Notes under the pieces: generated by a model
What the model saw: the letters and a program-made list of their open reading frames with translations, nothing else
Database searches by the model: none
Told to the model about the DNA's origin: nothing
Translations under genes and position numbers: made by a program
In this document: positions 1-8,900 of the stretch, in pieces
How the letters are laid out: each line of letters begins with the position of its first letter
Numbering within the stretch: the stretch's first letter is position 1
Origin: Byssothecium circinans
Taxonomy: Eukaryota > Ascomycota > Dothideomycetes > Pleosporales > Massarinaceae
Direction: 5' to 3'
DNA: 55,177 bases
NCBI GenBank assembly: GCA_010015675.1
Contig: ML976999.1
Span: forward strand, 131,858-187,034

Positions 1-1869
1 AGCGTGTGTTTATACGTAGGATGGAGGATCGTCGCCGCGAAGTAGATAGGAGAGTCTCCAAGCTTGTTGTAATACTCAGAGAGCTTTGCGTGGGCGTTAT
101 TAACGTTAGTCTTAAGATGATCCTCCGGCGCGTCAGGATCTTCGTAATCAATACCCTGCAGTCTCTCTTTTTAAGCTTCAAGTTAAGCTAATAGCCATTC
201 AAAGGTAATGAGAACCTCCCAAATAGCACCATGGCTACCAGAAGCGCCTCTACCCTATAGTAACATAGTGGCCTCCTTAAACGGCTCAAGCAGCTACTTA
301 TACTCAGTTATCGTTGCCCAGTCCTTTGTCTGCAGTCCTCCTTCTTGGATGAACTTGCGTGGCTGCTCACGCGGCTCTTTCCGGCGAGTGGCTGCAGCTA
401 CTTAGTATTCCTCTATCTTCAGGTGGATATAGGCGTTGAGGGGCGTGTGGAGCTCGCAGGCGCGATCAAAGCAATTATAATAGGAGTTCCAGTGAGTCTT
501 GATGGGCTTAATAAGCTCCCTTAGCTTAAACGGCTGGTTACAGTTCTTTGCGTCCTCTTCTTAAAGTCTTATAAACAGCTCTTAGTTCTGTGGTGACGAT
601 GTAGCAGAAGAAATTGCATTAAAGAGTACCGTAATAGGACTAAACTATCGCCACTCAGCCATGAAGCCCTCTTCTTCCTGCTTAAGCGTTAACGTAGCAA
701 AGTACTATATAGTAAGGTAGCCCTACGTTAATATTAAGCTCCTCGTTCTTAAAAGAGTCCTTATCCTTGCCCCATATAATCACCTGCGCGGCAAGGTTAA
801 GAATGTGGCATGTACAGCGTAACCAGCGATAAGGCGCGTAAAAGCTAAGATCTTCTGCTAGGAACTCTACAGCGACGTCATTGTTCATAGCGTTATCTAA
901 AATGAAGTAGCTAATACGTTCTCTATCTATCTCAAAGGCCTTGAGCGTGTCAGATACCAGAGAGCCGATATTTGCGCCAGAGTGTTGCCCGTGTAGCACG
1001 GGCAGGCCAAGCAGGTAGTCCACCGGCTTAGCAGCCTTATCAAGATGGTGTACGCAGATTCCCGTAATCACTTTCTTGTTACCCGTCGACGTCCAGTTGT
1101 CAAAGGAGAGGTGGATAAGGGTAGTCGCTTTGTGGAGATGCTCCACGACGGCTGGTATCAACGCCTTGTACTTGGCAACAATATTATCGCGGAGGGACAC
1201 ATGGCTCTTCCATAAGTAGGATTTGGCTAGTGGGTTGGCGGCCTGTACTAGCGCGCGGAAGGAGGGTTTCTTAATCGCTCGGAGCGACTAGTTGTCGTCA
1301 GCGATCTAATAAGTAACTGCTCAAAGAAACTTGGTGCGGTTGAAGCTTCCTGCCAGCTCATTAGCCACCTCTTGAGATACCTCCATCCCCTTCATCTGCA
1401 TGGCAGTGAGTATTGACGTTTGATCAGCTGGGGCCTTTGTGATCTTGCCTGATTTATCGTAGCCGTGGCCAGGCTTGAATTGTGCTAGATGGCTCGCTGC
1501 AGAGCTGGTAGAGAGACCAACGTTATACTCTCCACCAAATCTCTTATGGGTGTGGCAGTACCTGCAAAGCCAGTACTTCTTCTGCTGCTCTTAATACCAG
1601 ACTGGCCAGCCGTACAGGTATATCTAGCTTGGTTTAGACCCGCGTAAGTGTTCGTAGGGCCGCTTCTGCAGATGAGGTACTCTATTCTAATCCAGGCCGT
1701 CGTATACGTCGTCGTTAATATCAGAATCTTCGCGGGGTAGGGGATCAGGGTCATTAAAGACTTCGGACGCGTCAATTTCGGGGCGCCTAGAGGCGGCTTT
1801 TAGAGGCGGGCGCTTACTATTTGCGCGTGCGGCTGCTTTCTCGAAGGCCTTGTGAAGATTCTCGTTCAT
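1..1869 (-). pseudogene. hAT (Restless-like) transposase, RIP-damaged, C-terminus off the window
   Basis: This is the transposase of a class II hAT element, which cuts and pastes the element in the nucleus. Reading down from an ATG at 1867-1869, one frame runs to about 690, broken only by TAG/TAA/TGA codons such as those at 1690 and near 1625 and 1590. A BED-type zinc finger is visible at about 1490-1580 (W-L-C-x2-C, then S-A-A-S-H-L). The core follows at 682-1200, with the D-N-W-T-S and C-T-C-H-I-L-N-L-A signatures. After a frame change near 690 the second half continues (H-W-N-S-Y-Y-N, then L-L-E-P-F-K-E-A-T, then S-P-I-Y-F-A-A-T-I-L-H-P near 30-60). The C-terminal dimerisation segment lies beyond base 1. 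The frame change could be an intron or an indel. Most stops fit CAG/CAA to TAG/TAA, as RIP would give. The family call is firm; the Restless subgroup is from memory of the family. Confidence 0.9.
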
Positions 1870-2217
1870 AATCTGTACAGGTAGGCGCGTGGGTAGGTGG
1901 GTAGGTAGTTTTAGTAAGGTAGTTGCGGTGGCCGTTAAAAGAAGTCGTAGTGTTAAGCCTTACCTAAGGCTACGCGCAAGGTACTTACTAAGCAGGTTAT
2001 CGATAGGCGTATATCCTAGGTGCAACGGCCCCTCACAATTTACTCTACGAAACAAAATTTTACTATATACTTAGAGCTCAACTTGAACTCAATCAACTCA
2101 ATCAATCCGGGATCTCCAAGTTGAGTTGTGGTTGAGTTCCACCTATCTCGAGTTGAGTTGTGGTTGATTGGCCATGTCAATCAATCAATCAATCTGATTG
2201 AGTTCAGGTTGATTGAT
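1870..2217. repeat. Terminal and subterminal repeats of the hAT element
   Basis: No gene is seen here. From about 2070 to 2217 there is a dense cluster of short repeats in both orientations (TTGAGTT / AACTCAA and TTGATTGA / TCAATCAA), including a run of TCAATCAATCAATCAATC near 2178-2195. Clusters of short direct and inverted subterminal repeats are typical of hAT ends, where they bind the transposase. The cluster sits just upstream of the transposase start and stops where TPR coding sequence begins. I infer that this is the element's 5' terminus, inserted in the TPR gene. The exact end and the expected 8 bp target duplication cannot be fixed because the other end is outside the window. Confidence 0.6.
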
Positions 2218-2685
2218 GACCAGTCTGGAGCGGACCATCCCGACACGCTGAGCAGCATGGCCAACCTGGCGTCAACGTATAGGAAGCAAGGTCGATGGAT
2301 AGATGCCGGATCGCTGGACGTGCAAGTGATGGAGACTCGCAAGACAAAGCTCGGAGCGGACCATCCTCACACGCTAAGCAGCATGGCCAACCTGAGGAAT
2401 CAAGGCCGGTGGAAGGAAGCCGAAGAGCTAGGGGTGCAAGTAATGGAGACGAGAAAGAGGGTGCTTGGAGATGAGCATACCTTCACGCTGACCAGTATGA
2501 ACAATCTCGCATTCACGTTGAAGGGTAAGGGACTTACAGATAAAGCGATTTCGCTAATGGAGGAATGCTCCAAGCCGTGGGTAGTAGTCATGGGTTCTCA
2601 ACATCCCAATACTATATCATCTCGCGAAGCCCTTATAATGTGGCAGTTAGAGGCTGTGGAATTTAGTGAGCAGAATAACTCCTAG
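2218..2685 (+). pseudogene. Tetratricopeptide (kinesin-light-chain type) protein, 3' fragment
   Basis: This is the C-terminal part of a protein made of ~42-residue TPR units. Units of this kind (G-A-D-H-P-D-T-L-S-S-M-A-N-L-A, then G-R-W-x-E-A-E) form a helical scaffold, and in ascomycetes they often end NLR-type (NB-ARC or NACHT) or patatin-type proteins. Two and a half units are visible, with a cap unit ending at a TAG at 2683-2685. One unit lacks about four residues after S-S-M-A-N-L, an in-frame deletion. The reading frame is open and keeps normal CAG/CAA codons, so RIP has barely touched it. The 5' part is missing because hAT terminal sequence replaces it, so the local ATG at 2128 lies in transposon DNA and is not a native start. 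The N-terminal effector domain cannot be known from here. Bases 2686-2790 hold no recognisable feature. Confidence 0.8.
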
Positions 2686-2789
2686 CAAGAAAGAGGTGTA
2701 GCAAGCAGATCGTCGCTAAAGCGGCGGGCCAGGCGTAGCACAAGAAACAGCATAGTCAAAGTATGGCAGTTCGCTTACTAATTATAGTG

Positions 2790-3657
2790 AGATGCAGCCT
2801 ATGTGAGATGGTACTTCGAGTTGCCACCGCTGGCAGGGAGGATGGTCGACCCGCACCGGCCTTGACCTTGCCATGAACGAGTGTCGGCGCTGCTGTCGGT
2901 GCAGAGCTGGAGGGCAAGCGCGTGCCAGGAGGTAGTAGCAGAGATCGTTAAGAAGCTCTGGATGACCCACGTCACGTTGTACTGGGTTCCCAGCCACTCA
3001 GGAATCGAAGGAAACGAAGAGGCCAATCGACTTGCCAAGGAAGCGACACGAGAGGAGAGCGAGCAACCTCCGCGGCGAGACGGACGGCCGTGGTATCTGA
3101 CAAAGCAAGCGCTGAAGAAGGCGCACATTACAACGGGACCGCTTCTGGCAGGACGACCTGATGTGGGCAAGTTCACGAGGAAGATCGACGCAGCGCTCCA
3201 TCTTGGCAAGGCGGCAGCACTGTACCAGCAACTGAATAGCAGCGAGGCCGCGATCCTTGCGCAGCTTCGAACAGGCATGACGAGCCTCAAAATATATCTC
3301 TACAAGATTAAGGCAGCGGAGACAGCAGAGTGCGAGTGCGGGCTGATCGAGTCCATCCCACACTTCCTCTTCTGCTGCGGGAAGTGGGACGAACAGAGAC
3401 GGAAGCTACGGCTGCAGCATAGAGAGCGATTCGGCGACCTTTCGTACGCGCTTGGGGGCTATTCGAGCCGGAAAGAAGGGGGCGAGAGCATCGACGGGCC
3501 GATAGAGCGATGGAAGCCAGACATGGAGGTGGTGCGAGCCACGATCCAGTTCGCCATGGAGACAAGACGTCTACAGACCGTTAGCCAAGACTCAGCAAGC
3601 ATTGAAGAAGATAACACTGAGCGACAACGATTACGAATTCCTACGCCCACAATTTGA
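2790..3657 (+). pseudogene. Tad-type LINE ORF2 remnant: RNase H domain and C-terminal zinc motif
   Basis: This is the 3' end of a non-LTR retrotransposon polyprotein. The frame is open from about 2866 to the TGA at 3655-3657; upstream, 2790-2865 reads in another frame, so there is a frameshift or truncation. The RNase H end is clear (Y-W-V-P-S-H-S-G-I-E-G-N-E-E-A-N at about 2980-3030). It is followed by the distal motif seen in fungal Tad and I-like elements: I-L-A-Q-L-R-T-G-M, then C-E-C-G, E-S-I-P-H-F-L-F-C-C-G-K-W (3240-3400). The endonuclease and reverse transcriptase are absent, as expected for a 5'-truncated LINE copy. There are few RIP-type stops, so this copy is young or escaped RIP. 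Its position just after the TPR gene suggests insertion into that gene's 3' flank. Confidence 0.85.
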
Positions 3658-3845
3658 CTAACTAACAATAACGTTACCTAAGTTGGCAGCGAGCTGCGAC
3701 CTACGAGCCTCCGCCAGCGCGCTGCCGATTAAGAGGCGCACGACGCCGGAATTGCCCTGCGGATGGGGGACCCCAAAAACAACCCGGCTTTCTATCAACT
3801 TCCAATTACACAGCATACGGTAGCGTATTCCTTTTTTTTTTCTTC
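3658..3845 (+). other. Putative LINE 3' untranslated region ending in a T-rich tract
   Basis: This GC-balanced stretch after the RNase H ORF has no reading frame of note. It ends in a run of ten or more T followed by CTTCTTTCC (about 3831-3849). It is probably the 3' UTR of the upstream LINE and the junction with the next element. A poly(A) tail in the expected orientation is not visible, so the boundary is uncertain. Confidence 0.35.
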
Positions 3846-4024
3846 TTTCCTATGTTGAGCACGGTGTTAGATATGCGATCAGCAGGTCTCATGGTTGGCT
3901 TCTGAACTGGAGCAGGTGCTTGATAACAGAATGTACATAGCTGGCGCTTTGTAACGGCCCATACCCATAGGGTGCATGGCCATAATAGAACACACACACA
4001 CACACACACACGTGCGATGGCGAT
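3846..4024 (+). repeat. Direct repeat R1 with a CA microsatellite
   Basis: This ~180 bp sequence runs from TTTCCTATGTTGAGCACGG to CGTGCGATGGCGAT. It contains a (CA)n run at 3989-4011 and recurs at 5838-6736 with C-to-T/G-to-A type differences. In R1 the site matching the palindromic-element insertion is unoccupied (CTTTGTAACGGCCC, with TA at 3952-3953). R1 lies just upstream of the LINE ORF1 and may be its 5' UTR or promoter region. Confidence 0.7.
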
Positions 4025-4204
4025 GGCCGAACCGCTCCCGCCAGGACCTTGTGAGACGGCAAAAAGGGCGAGAGCAAAGAATAATTTTTGAAAGAGGAGG
4101 ATATTTATCTCGGACATACTTTTTATCAAGTTCTAGCGTCTCGTTTGACTAGTTCCCGCTGCACGGCGGCCCGTGCGGCCTTCCGAACATCGTGCCGGCC
4201 CCCG

Positions 4205-5572
4205 ATGGCGACCTCAACCCCTATCCGCACTCCATCGACTCCGCCGGCGGCACCCCCCAGAGTACGCACGAGGAAGCCGAGCGCAAAAGTGCTAGAGACG
4301 CAGAATGCATTGAGGACGCAGACAACAGCAGGCCAGCTCAGGCAGGCCAGAACCAGAGCCACAGCGTCGCAGCCGCATGCCGAAGCACCCTCGAGCACGC
4401 AGCAATGGATAGATGATGAGCTACCGCCCTTCCCCACCCAGCGGGAGTCCATCTCTCCCGACCGAGGAGGAGGAAGCGCCAAGCTAGATGAAGTGATCCA
4501 GCTTATCGCGAGCCTGAAAGACACAATAGCAGAGCAGAGCAGCATTATCGCGAGCTAGAATAGCATTATTGAGAACATCCGAACCGACCTCTCAGCCATT
4601 AAGGTGGAACAGCAGTACCTTAAGAGCTAGAATACGGAACTCCAAGAGACGGTCAAATCGCTTTAGGCGCAACTTGACACGCTTTTGATTAAGCCGCCGT
4701 CTACACAAACATAGGCGACAGTGGCAGCGAGCGGCCGGCCAGCTAGGCTAAGCACGACGTTAGAACGATCGATGAACCCAGGAACAGCAGATAAGGAGAA
4801 CAGTCAGCAGCTGGTGATTAATGCTAGCAAGGTGAGAGAAGGAGTAGCTAAGAGAGTGGCTACGACAGAAGCAGCAAAGCAAGCCATCTATTAGGGGATG
4901 GACGGCGTGGAACGGCTTACTAGAGCGACAGTCAAGGACTTCTGGGTGTGGCGAGCGAACGACAGCGCGAGTGTGATTAAGTTCTTCGTGGACAAGGACA
5001 AAGAGGCGGCGTTCTAGCAGACGACAGACGAGTGGCTGGACCCGCAGATTCCTAGAGCGAGACTGGTAGGCCCTAAGTAGTGTCCAGTCAAAGCAGACTT
5101 TATCAAGGTAGCGCTGGCAATAGATGTAGAGAGTGGGAAAGTAAGCAAGTCAGCGATGGAGCGCTTTGGCACGGAGAATAGAGTAGAGGTGTGCATAATG
5201 CGGTGGCTTAGGCAACTAAGGCCTAGCGGACAGCACGCATTGGTGGTAATCAAGGTAGCGACGAAGGAGGAGGTAGAGAAGCTGCTGAAGTCAGACGGTG
5301 TGACGTTTAGAAGGGGCGGGATCCTGATGTCGCCATTTAAAGAGCGACGCACGCCAGTGGCCTGCTTCAGGTGCAGACGGTTTGGCCACAGAGTGAGAGA
5401 CTGCTTGCGACCAGAGACATGCGACATGTGCGGCTAAGAAGGCCATCTGCACTACGAGACGACCAATCTGCGCTGTGTGAACTGCTAGCGCGAACACCGG
5501 GCATCAGATTAAAAATGCCCAGAGTTCTGGAAAGAAAAGAGGAGGATCCTTGCTATTCGACAGCACACATAA
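4205..5572 (+). pseudogene. Tad-type LINE ORF1 (Gag-like nucleic-acid-binding protein), RIP-damaged
   Basis: ORF1 proteins of Tad-like LINEs coat the RNA intermediate. A single frame of 455 codons runs from ATG 4205 to TAA 5570-5572. It is interrupted by about ten TAG/TAA codons, each one C-to-T change from CAG/CAA. The N-terminus is Pro/Thr/Ala-rich (4205-4430), followed by a probable coiled coil (about 4480-4680, Asp/Glu/Lys/Leu-rich). Near the C-terminus are CCHC zinc knuckles: C-F-R-C-R-R-F-G-H-R-V-R-D-C at about 5362-5403, then C-D-M-C-G with a stop in place of the next residue, then G-H, and a last Cys pair near 5475. The start was chosen as the ATG opening the Pro-rich region; an in-frame ATG at 4088 lies in the presumed 5' UTR. 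No ORF2 follows, so the element is truncated or recombined. Confidence 0.85.
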
Positions 5573-5837
5573 CCTAATACTCCTACCCCAATCAAATTTT
5601 CGCTTTAGACCTCGCCTTCATTCGCAATCGCCGCCGCCCTCTTAACCTGCTCATCAGCATTGGGCCGTTTAAGAATAATACGACTTGGTAAATCGCTACC
5701 GAGGGAAGCAGCTATTGCAGTTGTCGGCAATAGTGGCTGGGAAGGCGCCTCTTAAGGGTAATGGTAGATTCAGGCTGGGAATGGGTAGATTTTTGACTAG
5801 GCGCAAGCATTCTCTTAGGTTTATATTCTCTCTCGTT
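5573..5837. other. Junction sequence between LINE ORF1 and repeat R2
   Basis: ORF2 (endonuclease and reverse transcriptase) should begin here, but no such sequence is seen. The stretch has short open frames on both strands with no family signature. It ends at the second copy of the direct repeat, suggesting that a deletion between repeated copies removed ORF2. Confidence 0.4.
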
Positions 5838-6692
5838 ATTTCCTATGTTAAGCATGGTGTTAGGCAATGGATGAGCAGGTCTCATGGTTAGCTTTTGAAA
5901 TGGAGGAAACTATCTGTATAAAATGTATTTAGCTGGCGCTTTATAGCGTGTCCGTGCGCGTAACGCCCGGATTCGCGTAACGCCCGCCTTTTACTAGGAA
6001 AATTAAAGAAAATAAGTAACTTTAAAGCTATATAACTTTTTAATTACTTTTTCTTTTTAAAAGCTTCCTTAACTAAAGTTATAGAGAAAAACTATCTTTA
6101 TAACTTTAAAATTTTAGTTTTTTAATAATAATTAGTTTAAAGAAAAAAGTATAAAAGTACTAAAACTTAAGTCTTTAAAATTAAAAAATAATATTTTTTT
6201 AGAAGTAAAGTATACTATTTAGAATATATTTTATATTAGGTTTTTTCTAATAAAACTATTAACTAGGAAGTTATACTATCTTTTAATCTTTTTTATATAA
6301 GAAAATTAGGAAAGATAATATATCTTCTTAAGTAGTTATTTTATTAAAAAGAACCTAATATAAAATATATTCTAAATAGTATACTTTACTTCTAAAAAAA
6401 TATTATTTTTTAATTTTAAAGACTTAAGTTTTAGTACTTTTATACTTTTTTCTTTAAACTAATTATTATTAAAAAACTAAAATTTTAAAGTTATAAAGAT
6501 AGTTTTTCTCTATAACTTTAGTTAAGGAAGCTTTTAAAAAGAAAAAGTAATTAAAAAGTTATATAGCTTTAAAGTTACTTATTTTCTTTAATTTTCCTAG
6601 TAAAAGGCGGGCGTTACGCGAATCCGGGCGTTACGCGCACGGACACGGTAATAGCCCATACTCATAGGGTGCATAGCTATAATAGAATACAT

Positions 6693-6724
<32 letters not shown>

Positions 6725-6736
6725 GTGTGATGGCGA
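5838..6736 (+). repeat. Direct repeat R2, split by a palindromic insertion
   Basis: This is the second copy of the repeat seen at 3846-4024, with the same order of blocks and the same terminal CA microsatellite (6703-6724, preceded by ATACATAC). It carries more A/T than R1 at matching positions, as RIP would leave. It is interrupted at a TA dinucleotide by the 703 bp palindromic element at 5946-6648. Removing that element and one TA restores alignment with R1. Confidence 0.8.
5946..6648. mobile_element. Palindromic (foldback) MITE with TA target duplication
   Basis: The element is flanked by TA at 5944-5945 and 6649-6650 and is a palindrome from end to end. The arms 5947-6242 and 6352-6647 (296 bp each) match with no difference that I could find by eye. 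The central ~109 bp is a diverged continuation of the same palindrome, differing mainly by C/T. The termini (CGTGTCCGTGCGCG) contain two copies of GCGTAACGCCCG. There is no ORF. TA duplication suggests mobilisation by a Tc1/mariner-superfamily transposase. The empty site is seen in repeat R1 at 3946-3959. A transcript would fold into a ~300 bp hairpin. Confidence 0.85.
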
Positions 6737-8089
6737 TTTCGTAGGCAGTTCTAGAGAGCTAAGTTGGTGACTAAGGCACGGCTAAAGTTAACTCAGATCA
6801 CATAACTGCGGGGCTGTGGTCAGCCCGTGTGCTATAGCTCCACACAGCCATAGACTAAGCTCTTAATTAATCTAAGTAAATTACATAGTGCTAGTTACGT
6901 GAGACGTGCAAAATAGTATCGCACTAGCCTATATTTAATGATTACTTTTATTAAAGGTACCAGCACGCGTGGTAACCTTACGTGAATCTCCGTGCGATAG
7001 CAGCTATAACGCTGATAGTAGCTTTTAAATACTATAGGGGAGTTTACAGGCTTAGGTAAAACTATTCTATAGGTTTTAGTAGCGTTAAGAGCGTAATGTT
7101 CGTGTTATAGTAGGAGAAGTCTGTTTCGTAATAGAAGGAGGCTCTTTATAAAATCAGCCACGGCGACGACAACGCGATAGTAATTTTTGGATGCGAAGGT
7201 GCCTGCATGTTTAGGATCACCTATATTACATACATAATGTAAAAATATAATAGATAATAAAGTGTGTGTAGAGTTTAAGTAGTGCAAAGTTAAAGTACCC
7301 CTCATTTTTCTTAGTGCAGGGTGTTTCTTGACCTGCAGTGATGGATGTTAGCTATAGCCGCAAGTTATGCTGCATCGCGAAGGTTTCTAATAGCTGTCGC
7401 GCAGACTAAATAGGGATTTACAAGCTATGCACTCTAGTTGACTTAGCAGCAGCGCTACATATCCGCTAGCACGTATGACGTACCTATGGCTAGTGCTGGC
7501 TAAAAGCGAACCTATAACTTTAAGCTAAAATAAGCCGCCGCTCCAACACCTTGGCTAGGCTTGATTTGGCTCCTAAGGGTCTTATTCTAATTCTTACTAT
7601 AGAGCTATTTTTAGTCTCTAAGATAGGACCCTAGCCTAGATCTATGTACTACTAAGGTGACTATGCTAGAGCTTACTCTACTAATATTGCAAGTTAATAC
7701 TACTACGCCTTAATCCCTTATCACGTGTACTAATAAAAGTACTTTAGCTCTAGAAGTTACTGCTTGCCACTATAGTAGAGTATTCATAAGAATATTTTAT
7801 TAATGAGCTATTCTAAAGTAATTATTTAGCTGATATACCGCATAAGTGCCTGCTAATCCTCTTTAGGTAGCTCCTGCATGCATAGGAATACTAAACTTTA
7901 CTATAAACACCTTAATAAGAAGTATTAATGCAAACCTACCTTAAGGGTTTAGTAGTAATTTAGGGTCTAAACTAGCTATTAATTGCATTATGTAGTCTTA
8001 CACGTATTACTTAGTTATTATATGAATGTTCCTTGCAGCGACATCTACTCCTCCGTTTCTAAGGTGACACGTAAGTTAAGCGTGCGCTA
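6737..8089. other. Transition into RIP-type AT-rich DNA, no gene recognised
   Basis: The sequence changes from GC-balanced to AT-rich, with TAG/CTA overwhelming CAG/CTG. A few islands (6770-6860, 7300-7560) keep CA/TG dinucleotides. No family signature was found on either strand. The open stretch at 7105-7305 on the minus strand is short and hydrophobic and looks like chance. Confidence 0.6.
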
Positions 8090-8900
8090 GCCGTGATTAG
8101 GTATCTTATATTAGACCTATTAAGTAGGAAACTGCTAGATAGCATAACTATTATAGCTACGACGCCGCTATTATCACCCTTAATTACTGCTATAAAGACG
8201 TCACGTGTAAAAGGCTAGATCTAATAGCTCTCTAAACTAGCTTTAGCTTAGATAGATACTCTCTTCCTACTATTAACGCCTAAGAACCTGCTATCGCTAA
8301 AGTAGAAGCGTGCGACCTCTTCCGCACCTTATACCTATATAATATTAACGCGCACTACTAGTCCTAAGTGACTAAGATATAATACTAAGACTGAAGTCCT
8401 ACCTACCTATAGCGTATAAGCAGCTAGAGCGGCTTCAAATACAAGCGCGCTAATGCTTAATAAAAAGAATATCTTTAACTTAGTTTACCTAACTACTAGG
8501 AGAGCACTAGAAGAAGCTAGCTATCGCCTCTACTTAGAGATTCTTTTAGTAAGCCGCACACCTTAATTATTAATTGCAACATCTAATAATCCTTAGGCAT
8601 GTATCAGCACTTAGGCCTTATGTATATATTGCTTTATTTTTTCTACATGAATGTAGCAAGTCGTTCATCTCTATTAGGCATACTTGAAAAGAAAAAGGGG
8701 CTTCCTCTTATTAGAAGGCTTGAAGATATAGTGCCAGCCTAATTAAAAGGTGCATCATAAAATTACACTTAGTTTTAGTAAAGCTAATCTACTAGATATT
8801 TATGTTACATCTTATCTATAGCCTACTAAAAGGAGTTAAGACTAGTACTATATCTATAAGTTTACTATAATAGACATGACTATTTTCTTAAGCTATTTTT
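8090..8900 (+). pseudogene. Unrecognised protein-coding fossil
   Basis: One frame starting near CGT 8092 can be followed for about 250 codons. Nearly all its interruptions are TAA/TAG, where one C-to-T change would explain them. Other frames have scattered stops of all kinds. The product is polar, with a Cys-containing segment near 8190-8220 (N-Y-C-Y-K-D-V-T-C) and an Asp-Leu-Phe-Arg segment near 8310. I see no known domain. A lightly sampled family or a fungal regulator is possible. The ends are not defined. Confidence 0.45.

Noticed and set aside
3889..4129. Open frames across the CA microsatellite
   Set aside because: They encode a Cys-Val repeat created by the microsatellite; not a gene.
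4126..4545. 139-codon open frame on the minus strand
   Set aside because: It is antisense to the Pro/Ala-rich start of LINE ORF1; openness follows from composition.
7105..7305. 66-codon open frame on the minus strand
   Set aside because: Short, low-complexity hydrophobic sequence in mutated DNA with no start context or motif.
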